From assembly GCF_900457465.1 (NCBI RefSeq), contig NZ_UAUU01000011.1, forward strand, positions 1,302,001-1,366,000: a stretch of DNA of 64,000 nt, given 5' to 3'. The DNA comes from Sphingobacterium multivorum. Its GTDB lineage: Bacteria > Bacteroidota > Bacteroidia > Sphingobacteriales > Sphingobacteriaceae. A program made the translations under genes and the position numbers. A model generated the notes under the pieces. It was given only the letters and a program-made list of their open reading frames with translations. It was not told the origin of the DNA and searched no databases. This document shows, in pieces, positions 27,068 through 35,220 of the stretch. The first letter of the stretch is position 1, and each line of letters starts with the position of its first letter.

Positions 27068-27930
27068 ATGGAAAACTAATTAAACCAATGTCAGGGCTAT
27101 TTAGCTTTATTGATAGCTGTTGTCTCGTTTGTGGCAGCTATATTTTCATTTGCGAGTGTAGAAGAAAGTTCGCTGTATGTTGTATTGGGAGTGGTATTAA
27201 TGATTGCTACTTTTTTATTTTAAAGGGATTGATGATTATTAATCCAAATCATTCACGTGTGCTGAATTTCTTCGGAAAATATGTAGGTACCGTTAAGGAA
27301 AATGGATTGTTTTTTGTCAATCCGTTGTATTCAACGATTAAAGTAAGTCTTCGTTCGGATAACTTACAGGGACAGACACTGAAAGTAAATGACAAGATGG
27401 GAAACCCAATTGAGATTGGGGCAGTGATCGTGTGGCAAGTGGGTGACACGTATAAAGCTGCTTATGATGTCAGTAACTACACATCTTATGTACGCACGCA
27501 GAGTGAAGCAGCAGTAAGACATTTGGCCGGAAGCTTTCCTTACGATAACTTGGAAGATGAAGGAGCGGAGATCACCTTGCGTGAAGGTGGGGATACCGTA
27601 AATCATATTCTTGAACAAGAATTGTCGGATCGTTTGGCGCCAGCTGGCGTTATTATTAAGGAAGCAAGAATCAGCCATTTGGCCTACGCGTCAGAAATCG
27701 CTGGTGCGATGCTTCAAAGACAACAGGCGGCAGCAATTGTGGCCGCAAGGGCAAAGATCGTAGATGGTGCAGTTGGGATGGTGGAAATGGCCTTGCATAA
27801 ATTGTCTGAGAAAGATATTGTAGAGTTGGATAACGAGAAAAAAGCAGCAATGGTCAGCAATTTAATGGTTGTACTCTGTGGAGAGAAAGCAGCGACACCA
27901 ATTGTAAATACAGGTACTTTGTACCAATAA
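27068..27930 (+). pseudogene. SPFH/band 7 (prohibitin-like) protein, frameshifts near N-terminus
   Basis: A membrane-anchored SPFH-domain protein of about 287 residues. Clean coding runs from LKGLMIINPNHSRVLNFFGKYVG to the stop, including the band 7 core (LRSDNLQGQTLKVNDKMGNPIEIGAVIVWQV). The N-terminal membrane anchor is split among frames: correcting single-base errors at about 27072, 27092 and the T run at 27211-27216 gives MEKLIKPMSGYLALLIAVV and SFVAAIFSFASVEESSLYVV. Such proteins organise membrane microdomains; the role here is unknown. A small Arc-like gene follows 10 bases later. Confidence 0.82.
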
Positions 27931-27940
27931 ACGAAATGAA

Positions 27941-28117
27941 ATGGCGGATAAGAAAAACTTTATGCTACGCTTAGACGACCAAATGTACAAAGCATTGGAA
28001 AAATGGGCTGCAGATGAGTTTAGAAGTGTTAATGGGCAGATAGAATATCTTTTACATAAGGCACTGCAAGAAAATAAAAGATTGGGTGCAGAAAAAAAGC
28101 CTGCTGATAAGAAATAG
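27941..28117 (+). CDS. Arc-family ribbon-helix-helix small protein
   Basis: A 58-residue protein, MADKKNFMLRLDDQMYKALE at the start, then KWAADEFRSVNGQIEYLLHKAL and a Lys-rich tail. The short strand with alternating residues (FMLRLDD) followed by two helices is the ribbon-helix-helix pattern of Arc-like DNA-binding proteins, in which residues of the strand contact DNA. It lies 10 bases after the SPFH gene and shares its terminator, so the two are likely one operon. A partner toxin is not seen; its target is unknown. Confidence 0.75.
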   Translation: MADKKNFMLRLDDQMYKALEKWAADEFRSVNGQIEYLLHKALQENKRLGAEKKPADKK

Positions 28118-28139
28118 CCTATAGTAAGGAACGAAAACT

Positions 28140-28182
28140 GTACCTTTGGCCTCGCAATTAATAAAGCCAAAGGTACTTTTTA
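28140..28182 (+). terminator. terminator after the SPFH-Arc pair
   Basis: An 11-bp perfect stem (GTACCTTTGGC and complement), 15-base loop, then a short T run, 23 bases past the Arc-like stop. Confidence 0.8.
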
Positions 28183-28204
28183 TTTAATGTTTTAACGATA
28201 GAAG

Positions 28205-28915
28205 ATGAAGATTAATCCAGCGTACAAGTTATTGGTCGTAAGTACAAGCACGATCCATGGGAGTGAGTTTTTAGCTTATATTAAGCACGATTTTGTCGAA
28301 TTTATTCAGTCAGACGAATTGCTGTTTGTCCCTTTTGCGAGACCTTCAGGAATTTCCTTTGATGCTTATACCGCTAAGGTACAAGATGCCCTGAAAGATG
28401 AGGGCGTGACGGTTAGGGGGCTCCATGAGTTTGACAATATGAAGAAGGCTATTCAGGATGCTAAAGCTATTTTTATTGGTGGAGGAAATACATTTTTACT
28501 CTTAAAAACGCTGTATGATCTGGATTTGGTTCCGCAACTGCGCGTACAAGTAGCAAAGGGGATTCCATATGTGGGCACATCCGCGGGGTCCAATTTGACC
28601 GGATTAACAATTGGAACCACGAATGATATGCCTATTGTTTATCCGCCTAGTTTTAACGCACTTGGTTTCTTACCTTTTAATATCAATCCACATTATTTGG
28701 ATCCAGATCCAAATTCTACACATAAAGGAGAGACGAGGGAAACGCGAATTCAGGAATTTCATCAATTGAACAGCCAACCTGTTATAGGCTTGCGTGAAGG
28801 TAGCTGGCTACACGTAAATGACGGGACCATTGTACTGCAAGGTGGTTTAAAAGCACGGTTGTTTAAGGCGGGGCTTGAACCTGTAGAGCTAGCACCTGGA
28901 TTAATTAATTTTTAA
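28205..28915 (+). CDS. pepE: dipeptidase E (peptidase S51)
   Basis: A cytosolic serine peptidase that in Salmonella cleaves N-terminal aspartyl dipeptides. The 236-residue protein shows IFIGGGNTFLLLKTLYD and the nucleophile elbow VGTSAGSNLTG with the catalytic Ser; the His of the triad probably lies in NINPHYLD near residue 158, as in the family. Length fits. Monocistronic as far as I can see, between two terminator or promoter regions. Confidence 0.92.
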   Translation: MKINPAYKLLVVSTSTIHGSEFLAYIKHDFVEFIQSDELLFVPFARPSGISFDAYTAKVQDALKDEGVTVRGLHEFDNMKKAIQDAKAIFIGGGNTFLLLKTLYDLDLVPQLRVQVAKGIPYVGTSAGSNLTGLTIGTTNDMPIVYPPSFNALGFLPFNINPHYLDPDPNSTHKGETRETRIQEFHQLNSQPVIGLREGSWLHVNDGTIVLQGGLKARLFKAGLEPVELAPGLINF

Positions 28916-29029
28916 GCTATTGTAAAGTTAATGGGCAAGGAACGTCAAATGGACCGTTCAGCACAGTGGTAGACGATTTTATGAAAAGCTGGCCCTAATT
29001 CCCATTGGAAAAAATAGTTTTTCAGATTG

Positions 29030-29059
29030 TTGAAAATAATACAAAATAAGCTACTTTTG
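29030..29059 (+). promoter_or_regulatory. promoter of mgtE
   Basis: TTG, 19 bases, then TACTTTTG, matching the Bacteroidota consensus in both boxes and spacing. Transcription should begin near 29066, about 20 bases before the mgtE ATG, leaving no room for a magnesium riboswitch. Confidence 0.68.
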
Positions 29060-29086
29060 CGCTAAATCCATTAAAATTTTCTTCCA

Positions 29087-30402
29087 ATGGAACAAAATTC
29101 AGCATTACACCCGGCCGATATCGCGGAAGAAATATCGCGTTTAAGTAAAGGGGAGCAACATCAAGAGTTTATGGACTATCCTTTGGAGGATAGATTGGAG
29201 ATCTTTTCTTTTTTTGAAATGGATGTTCAATATACGTTGATCAAATCCATGACGGAGCATGAGCTGTCCGAATTGCTGAATAATTTGAAGCCGGATACCC
29301 GGAATGAATTATTGTCGGAATTGCCGGATGATCTGATTAAATATCTGATCAATCTATTGAATGAGCGCGAGAAGCAAATGGCTTTGGAGCTGATCGGATA
29401 TAAAGAGGATAGTATAGCCCGACTTATGACACCAATGTATGTGCAAGTTCGTCCTTATTATACTGTTGATGATGTCTTTCGGCATATTAAAGTTTTTGGA
29501 AGGAAAGCTGAAACGCTCAATTTTATTTATGTAGTTGATGAGAAAAACGTATTGATCGATGACTTGAAAATTGGTCAATTACTACTATCGGATTCTTCTA
29601 CTAAGATTTCCGACTTAATTGACTACAATTTTGCCGCGATTAAAGCCTCTACACCCATGGAAGAGGCCTTCGAGACTTTTCAAAAATATGACCGCAGTGC
29701 TTTGCCTATCGTTACAGAAGCAGGGGTGTTGGTTGGAATTGTGACATTTGATGATGTGTTGGACCGAATTGAAGATCGCGATACAGAAGATATCCAGCGA
29801 TTTGGAGGGATGGAAGAATTGGATCTGGCTTATACCAAAACCCCCTTGTTGCAATTGATTCAAAAAAGAGCTGGCTGGTTAATCATTTTGTTTTTTAGCG
29901 AAATGCTTACAGCCTCAGCAATGGGCTTTTTTGAGGGGAATTGGAAAAAGCGGTTGTGCTTGCTTTGTTTGTTCCTTTAATTATATCCAGTGGAGGTAAT
30001 TCGGGGTCGCAGGCGGCATCTTTAATTATTCGTGCCATGGCGCTCGGAGAGTTAAAGCTTAAAGATTGGTGGTATGTGATGAAGCGCGAAGTTTCTTCCG
30101 GTTTAATTTTAGGTGGGATATTAGGTTCGATCGGATTTCTACGGATATTGGCCTGGCATTTTCTTGGTCTATATGACTATGGTCCTTATTGGATTTCAAT
30201 TGGCTTTACGGTTGCGGTTTCCTTATTGTTTATTGTTTTATGGGGAACTTTGTCGGGATCGTTTATTCCATTTATCCTACGTCGGTTCGGTTTGGATCCA
30301 GCGACAGCATCAGCGCCGTTTGTTGCAACGTTGGTGGATGTCTCCGGATTGATTATCTATTTTACTGTTGCAGCATTCTTTCTGCACGGAAAACTACTGT
30401 AG
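29087..30402 (+). pseudogene. mgtE: magnesium transporter MgtE, frameshifted
   Basis: A magnesium channel of the inner membrane, gated by cytosolic Mg2+. The N-terminal MgtE_N helical domain (residues about 15-125) and a pair of CBS domains (about 130-255, with DRSALPIVTEAGVLVGIVTFDDV) are followed by a five-helix pore domain containing IISSGGNSGSQAASLIIRAMALGEL. The frame breaks in the G run at 29935-29938: one more G would give GFFEGELEKAVVLALFVP, the normal sequence. Restored length is about 438 residues, usual for MgtE. Probably a sequencing error. Confidence 0.9.
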
Positions 30403-30540
30403 TTCAGATGTCATCTATCCATTCTTGTAATCTGCACTCTTCTTTTTAGCATGTTTTTTTGTCCGATCTTGTGTTTATTTGAAGTAGTCCATAATGGAAC
30501 ACAAGGAGATAGACAAAGAAGCTGAAAGCGTATTGCTTGT

Positions 30541-31779
30541 TTATAAATTTAGCCTGCGGTATAATTTTTCCTTTAAACCGCCTTTTTGCGCGATATAAAT
30601 TCCTTTTTTTCCGGAAAATAAAAAAGCGACTATACACGCTATTGCTATAAATAAAATAGGTTGAATCCCAAATAATTCATAACCCATTACAATACAGGCG
30701 AGCGGGGTGTTTGTAGCGCCTGAAAATACGGCTACAAAGCCCATGGCAGCCAGCAGGCTGACGGGAAGTGGAATAATGGTGCTTAATGCACTACCTAAGG
30801 TTGCCCCGATAAAAAATAAGGGGGTGACTTCTCCGCCTTTAAACCCGGCCGAAAGGGTGAAAGTCGTCAAAAGTAATTTGATAATAAAATCATAATAGTT
30901 CGACTGATCGACAAATGCGTTCTGAATCATGGGGATACCAAGTCCAATATAGTTACTGCTATGGAATAACGTAATGATAGGTACCAAAATAATACCGCCA
31001 ATCACTGGTCTAAGCAGAGGATATTTAATTCGTTTGAATTGAAGGCTAAAGAAATCGCTGGCAGATGTAAAAAGCCATGCTGTAATACCGAATAGAATAC
31101 CTGCGGCGAGGCTAAATCCAATATTGGTCAAGGACAGCATTGGAATAACATCATGAATTGGATAATGGCTGTGTGGAATATTCCATAATTGACAGCTGAA
31201 GTTCGCAAAATAGGCGGTAAATAAACAGGGTAGGATGCCGAAATATCTTTTTTTGCCAATCAGTAGGACTTCCAGGCCGAATATCGTTCCGGCGAGCGGG
31301 GTGCCAAACACAGCGGCAAATCCTGCAGTGATGCCGATCGAAATTAAGATGCGGCGTTCAGTTTTATCGAAGTCAAACCAGCGATTAAGCTGATCGGAAA
31401 CTGCTCCACCTATCTGTACAGCAGTTCCTTCACGGCCTGCAGAACCCCCAAACAGATGTGTAAGTAAAGTTCCGAATAAGACAAGAGGCGCCATGATAAG
31501 CGGAATGCGGCGTTGAGGATGAAGGTATTCTTCAATCAGCAGGTTATTTCCTTTGCTTGATGGATCGCCCCAATACTTATAGGGCAATGCTATGGCAAAT
31601 CCTGCTAGGGGAAGTCCATAAATTATCCAAGGATGAGCCTCCCGGTACTGCGTTACCCAATTGAGGGAAAAGAGAAAAAACGCACAAACAGATCCGACAA
31701 TGAAACCTATCGCACTACAGGAGATAAGCCATTTAAGAAAAAAATGAAGATTGCTTTGATTTGAATGTGTTATAGCCAT
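30541..31779 (-). CDS. CLC-type fluoride/proton antiporter
   Basis: A 412-residue CLC transporter of the inner membrane with about ten hydrophobic segments. The gating-glutamate motif reads GSAGREGTAVQIGG (Glu at residue 117), with Thr where chloride CLCs have Pro (GREGP), and the chloride-coordinating GSGIP motif is replaced by GNNLL at residues 77-81. Both changes are marks of the CLC-F subgroup that exports fluoride against protons. A fluoride riboswitch directly upstream supports this strongly. General databases may call it voltage-gated chloride channel. It is monocistronic and convergent with mgtE. Confidence 0.88.
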   Translation of the reverse strand: MAITHSNQSNLHFFLKWLISCSAIGFIVGSVCAFFLFSLNWVTQYREAHPWIIYGLPLAGFAIALPYKYWGDPSSKGNNLLIEEYLHPQRRIPLIMAPLVLFGTLLTHLFGGSAGREGTAVQIGGAVSDQLNRWFDFDKTERRILISIGITAGFAAVFGTPLAGTIFGLEVLLIGKKRYFGILPCLFTAYFANFSCQLWNIPHSHYPIHDVIPMLSLTNIGFSLAAGILFGITAWLFTSASDFFSLQFKRIKYPLLRPVIGGIILVPIITLFHSSNYIGLGIPMIQNAFVDQSNYYDFIIKLLLTTFTLSAGFKGGEVTPLFFIGATLGSALSTIIPLPVSLLAAMGFVAVFSGATNTPLACIVMGYELFGIQPILFIAIACIVAFLFSGKKGIYIAQKGGLKEKLYRRLNL

Positions 31780-31781
31780 AA

Positions 31782-31869
31782 GTCTACACTTTATATAAAA
31801 TTGTTGTTTTATACTAAAATAGTAGACGTCATCAGCTTATCAGGGCGGTTCAGGGCAGACATCATTGCC
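31782..31869 (-). ncRNA. fluoride riboswitch (crcB motif) before the CLC gene
   Basis: On the minus strand from 31869: GGCAATGATGTCTGCC, then GAACCGCCCTGATAA, then GCTGATGACGTCTACT. These match the conserved parts of the crcB aptamer (ggcgAUGgnnUncgCC, AACCGCC, GCUGAUGACnCCUAC), and GATGT pairs with ACGTC as the aptamer helix requires. The aptamer covers 31820-31869. Its 3' GTCTAC can also pair with GTAGAC at 31782-31787, right before the ATG, which suggests control of translation by hiding the start when fluoride is absent or present. Confidence 0.9.
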
Positions 31870-31879
31870 ATATTTATTT

Positions 31880-31910
31880 CAAATCTACAAAAAACGAACG
31901 ATAACAGCAA
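31880..31910 (-). promoter_or_regulatory. promoter of the fluoride riboswitch-CLC transcript
   Basis: On the minus strand TTG, 20 bases, then TAGATTTG. It overlaps the 3' end of the DUF423 gene. The predicted start is near 31873, a few bases before the aptamer. Confidence 0.7.
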
Positions 31911-32259
31911 CCCAGCCTGCGATCATAAGCAATCCGCCGAGCGGGGTAATTGGGCCAAGAAACTTTAGATTCTTTTTCCAGTATTCAGCAAACGATAGAA
32001 AATATATACTTACAGAGAATAAAATAGTTCCTAGTGTGATCAGATAAAATGCCACTCGTTCAGACTGAAGCTCAAACCGAAAATTGAATCCTAGAATCAA
32101 TAGGGTTAGTGCAGCATACATTTGATATCGCACGCCGACCTCAAAGGATTCCAGTTTTTCAGCGGATAGGATTTTTTTGAACGCATGGGCTCCAAATGCA
32201 CCTAGGATAATAGCGAGGCTGCCAAATAGAGCGGCCGTGATGATGACAACGTTTTGCAT
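31885..32259 (-). CDS. DUF423 domain-containing membrane protein
   Basis: A 124-residue inner-membrane protein with four helices and the family start LFGSLAIILGAFGAHAFKKIL. Loop and end features (GVRYQMYAALTLLILG, GPITPLGGLLMIAGW) match DUF423 (YgdD-like), whose function is unknown. Its 3' end carries the promoter of the riboswitch-controlled CLC gene, so the two genes are adjacent but separately regulated. Confidence 0.87.
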   Translation of the reverse strand: MQNVVIITAALFGSLAIILGAFGAHAFKKILSAEKLESFEVGVRYQMYAALTLLILGFNFRFELQSERVAFYLITLGTILFSVSIYFLSFAEYWKKNLKFLGPITPLGGLLMIAGWVAVIVRFL

Positions 32260-32270
32260 GCCTGAATTTA

Positions 32271-32726
32271 CTAAATTGTGGGTTTAATCATATCAATATG
32301 AAGGATTCCGTAATCAGGGTAGGGCTCGGAGATTTGTTTAAACCCTAATTTTTCATAAAAGGATTTTAAATGAAATTGTGCGCCTATTTGTATCTCGCCT
32401 TCACCAAATTCTTTATAGAGAGATTCGATGGAATGAATCATTAATTGTTGACTCAAACCGGTTCCGCGAGCTTGCTCAGCGACAATGACCCGACCGATGG
32501 AAGCCTGCGGATAGGAGAGACCAGGGGGAACTAATCTCGTGTATGCAATGATATCATCATTGTGTTCCGCCCAAAGATGGAGACAAGCAAAGTCCTTATC
32601 GTCCAATTCAGGATATAAGCATTCTTGTTCCAAAACAAAAACTTCCATTCGAAGCTTTAAGATACGATACAGTTCTTTATTGTTGAGTTCATCAAACTTC
32701 TTGAGGTTCCACTGAAAATCCATCAT
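32271..32726 (-). CDS. elaA: GNAT N-acetyltransferase, ElaA type
   Basis: A 151-residue acetyl-CoA-dependent acyltransferase. The start WNLKKFDELNNKELYRILKLRMEVF is typical of ElaA, and the acetyl-CoA binding loop is RVIVAEQARGTGLSQQLM. I place the start at the ATG at 32726 (another at 32723); a longer frame from 32774 would run through the terminator of the upstream gene. It lies 11 bases before the DUF423 gene. Substrate unknown. Confidence 0.85.
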   Translation of the reverse strand: MMDFQWNLKKFDELNNKELYRILKLRMEVFVLEQECLYPELDDKDFACLHLWAEHNDDIIAYTRLVPPGLSYPQASIGRVIVAEQARGTGLSQQLMIHSIESLYKEFGEGEIQIGAQFHLKSFYEKLGFKQISEPYPDYGILHIDMIKPTI

Positions 32727-32731
32727 TAAAA

Positions 32732-32793
32732 TAAAAAAAAGAGTCAAATTAAATCGATATATCAGGGAAGACATACCCGATTTAATTTGACTC
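32732..32793 (-). terminator. terminator of the yqeY-like gene
   Basis: A 16-bp perfect stem (GAGTCAAATTAAATCG and complement) with a 21-base loop, followed on the minus strand by eight T. It begins 18 bases after the upstream stop and ends just before elaA. Confidence 0.85.
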
Positions 32794-32810
32794 GAGTGAT
32801 TTGAAAACTT

Positions 32811-33260
32811 TTATGCGAGAAGACTTTTAACGACTTCAGAGATTGTTTTGCCATCAGCTTGTCCTGCAAGCTTTTGATTTGTTGCACCCATTACTTTACC
32901 CATATCTTTAATGGAAGAAGCTCCTGTTTCTACGATAATTGCTTTGACAATGGTTTCAACTTCTTCTTTGCTTAACTGTTTGGGTAGGTAAGCCTCGATT
33001 ACTTTTTCTTCCTCAACTTCAATTTCATACAGATCTTCACGGTTTTGCGTCTTATAAATTTCAGCAGATTCGCGACGTTGTTTGACAAGTTTTTGTAACA
33101 CTTTAATCTCCGCCTCCTGGCTAAGATCTTCTGCATGACCTTTTTCTGTTTTCGCTAAGAGGATAGCTGCTTTAATCGCACGTAAACCACGTAATTTTGC
33201 CGTGTCTTTTGCGATCATTGCTGCCTTAATGTCTTGATTTATTTGTATTTCTAATGACAT
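32811..33260 (-). CDS. GatB/YqeY domain-containing protein
   Basis: A 149-residue helical protein of the YqeY family, which shares the tail domain of the GatB amidotransferase subunit and may help in tRNA-linked reactions; the exact role is not known. Typical stretches are INQDIKAAMIAKDTAKLRGLRAIK, LQKLVKQRRESAEIYK and the C-terminal MGKVMGATNQKLAGQADGKTISEVVK. The ATG at 33260 gives the usual length; a start at 33287 would overlap the SDR gene. Confidence 0.88.
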   Translation of the reverse strand: MSLEIQINQDIKAAMIAKDTAKLRGLRAIKAAILLAKTEKGHAEDLSQEAEIKVLQKLVKQRRESAEIYKTQNREDLYEIEVEEEKVIEAYLPKQLSKEEVETIVKAIIVETGASSIKDMGKVMGATNQKLAGQADGKTISEVVKSLLA

Positions 33261-33270
33261 GATATTTGAA

Positions 33271-34032
33271 TTATTTTCGATTGACAAGTGTGCCTGTGGC
33301 CTGCGCTGTAGGCATGATTAAGAGATCGTTGATATTAACATGTGCTGGTCTGGTAATGACGAAAAGGATCGTTTCCGCAATATCTTTCCCTGTTAGAGGT
33401 TGTACACCATTGTAAACATTTTTAGCTCTTTCTCGATCTCCATGAAAACGAACTTCCGAAAACTCTGTCTCTACCATTCCGGGATCGATGGAGGTTACCT
33501 TAATGCCTTGCGTTAGCAAATCAATACGCATCGCTTTAGTCAATGCGTCGACAGCATGTTTGGTCGCACAGTATACATTTCCATTCGGATACACCTCTTT
33601 CCCTGCAATAGATCCTAAATTAACAATATGAGCGCCGTTGTCGGTATCCATAAGGGGTATCACAGCTTTACTTACATACAATAAGCCTTTGATATTGGTA
33701 TCAATCATTCTGTCCCAATCGCCGATATCACCATCTTGAATAGGATCTAATCCCTGGCTCAACCCAGCATTGTTGATGAGAATATTTATTTTTTTCCATT
33801 CGGGGGGCAAACCTCCAATTTGGTTTGCAACTTGCTTAGCATCTCGGACATCGAGCTCAAATATATGGATCTGAATAGTCGGGTAGGCCGCAAGTAGTGT
33901 ATCTCTTAATGTTTCTAAACGGTTTAACCTGCGCGCGCAAAGTAAAAGATTATACCCCTCTTTCGCTAAAACTTCGGCACAAGCCTGACCGATGCCGGAA
34001 CTTGCTCCTGTAATAAAAACTGTTTTAGTCAT
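33271..34032 (-). CDS. SDR-family NAD(P)-dependent oxidoreductase
   Basis: A 253-residue classical short-chain dehydrogenase. The cofactor loop is TGASSGIGQACAEVLAKEGY, with an Arg after the second strand (LLLCARRLNRL) that suggests NADPH; NNAG and the catalytic Ser and YCATK are present. It resembles YdfG, a 3-hydroxy acid (serine/malonic-semialdehyde) dehydrogenase, but the substrate is not certain. Ten bases separate it from the YqeY gene, so they are probably co-transcribed. Confidence 0.88.
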   Translation of the reverse strand: MTKTVFITGASSGIGQACAEVLAKEGYNLLLCARRLNRLETLRDTLLAAYPTIQIHIFELDVRDAKQVANQIGGLPPEWKKINILINNAGLSQGLDPIQDGDIGDWDRMIDTNIKGLLYVSKAVIPLMDTDNGAHIVNLGSIAGKEVYPNGNVYCATKHAVDALTKAMRIDLLTQGIKVTSIDPGMVETEFSEVRFHGDRERAKNVYNGVQPLTGKDIAETILFVITRPAHVNINDLLIMPTAQATGTLVNRK

Positions 34033-34098
34033 ATATTGTAACTAGTTGGTATTTAAAATTTAATCAGATTTTCCCTAAAAAAAAGCGCCTCGGTCACC

Positions 34099-34839
34099 CT
34101 ATTTTGTAGCAATATAGATGGTACAGATGCCAAACGTCTGTGGTCTAACAATGGTTTCATTAAAACCAGCTTTTTTGTTTATGGCCACGAACTTTTGGCC
34201 GTCCGGAAATTGAGCAACGGATTCCGGTAAATATTCATATGCACTGGAATCTTTTGAAAAGAATTTTCCAATGGTTGGTGTGATAAACTTGAAATAAAAA
34301 TTATACAATTGTTTAATGGGGAACTTTTTCGGATTAGAAAATTCTAAAATAACAGCTTTCCCACCAGGCTTTAATACGCGGTATATATCCGATAAGCCCT
34401 TTTCCAGATTTTCAAAATTGCGGACACCAAATGCTACAGTAACTGCGTCGAAGGTATTATCTTCGAATTGAAGCCGCTCAGAATCTCCTAACTGAACTTC
34501 AAATTGATTCGCTAATCCCTTGCTTGCAATCTTTTTCTTGGCGACTTCAAGCATGCCTTGGGAGATATCGACACCAATAATCTTTTTTGGATTCAAGATT
34601 TTAATTGATTCCAGTGCAAAATCACCAGTTCCTGTCGCTACATCCAACATCAGTTGCGGTTTTATGGACTTTAAGGAATTGATGGCTTTTTTACGCCATA
34701 TAATGTCAATACCCAAAGACATGAAATGGTTCAAAAAATCATAGGAATGCGAGATATTGTCAAACATATCTGCTACCTGTTTCTTCTTCCCATCGTTGGT
34801 GTCTTTGTAGGGCTTTAGTGTTGAGGAATCGTGCGTCAT
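34099..34839 (-). CDS. ubiE: demethylmenaquinone methyltransferase
   Basis: Methylates demethylmenaquinone with S-adenosylmethionine, the last step to menaquinone, the main respiratory quinone in this phylum. The 246-residue protein has VADMFDNISHSYDFLNHFMS, the SAM site LDVATGTGDFALES, and VAFGVRNFENLEKGL. The ATG at 34839 fits the family start better than one at 34854. A TATCTTTG element on the minus strand at 34844-34851 may be part of the promoter. The gene is also called menG. Confidence 0.93.
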   Translation of the reverse strand: MTHDSSTLKPYKDTNDGKKKQVADMFDNISHSYDFLNHFMSLGIDIIWRKKAINSLKSIKPQLMLDVATGTGDFALESIKILNPKKIIGVDISQGMLEVAKKKIASKGLANQFEVQLGDSERLQFEDNTFDAVTVAFGVRNFENLEKGLSDIYRVLKPGGKAVILEFSNPKKFPIKQLYNFYFKFITPTIGKFFSKDSSAYEYLPESVAQFPDGQKFVAINKKAGFNETIVRPQTFGICTIYIATK

Positions 34840-34851
34840 TTTACAAAGATA

Positions 34852-35220
34852 CAATATATGAATATTTTTCGGTGCTAAAAAAGGGATTTGTTTTCATATC
34901 AAAGTCAGTTTATTTTGATGGTAGTGGAGGATATTGATTTGTTTTTGACCATTTTGCTTATTCACAATAGTTTAAGTTATTAACATTTTTTAAAGTATTG
35001 ATTTTGAGTGGTAAATTTTTATTTTCAACATCTTTTCAACAGTAGGTGTTGAAAACTAATCCTGTAAATCTGTGTCCATCAAAGCTTTTTGAGGGTTCGG
35101 ATCTGATCGTCGAATTTCCCTGTTTGTAAATCCTCATGGTGGTGAATTTTATTTTTTATACATTTGTTATCCTATCTAAAATTTATAAGGATAGCAAAGC
35201 TATATTTCTGATATAATATC
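34852..35220. other. dnaB upstream region with TTTTCAACA repeats
   Basis: A 370-base divergent gap between ubiE and dnaB. It contains TTTTCAACA twice in direct order (35022-35030 and 35033-35041) and once inverted (35047-35055), the last two forming a 9-bp hairpin with a GTAGG loop. No gene is seen. The repeats resemble relaxed DnaA boxes or an operator for dnaB. Confidence 0.5.

Noticed and set aside
29060..29086. Magnesium riboswitch before mgtE
   Set aside because: The predicted start site leaves about 20 bases of leader, far too short.
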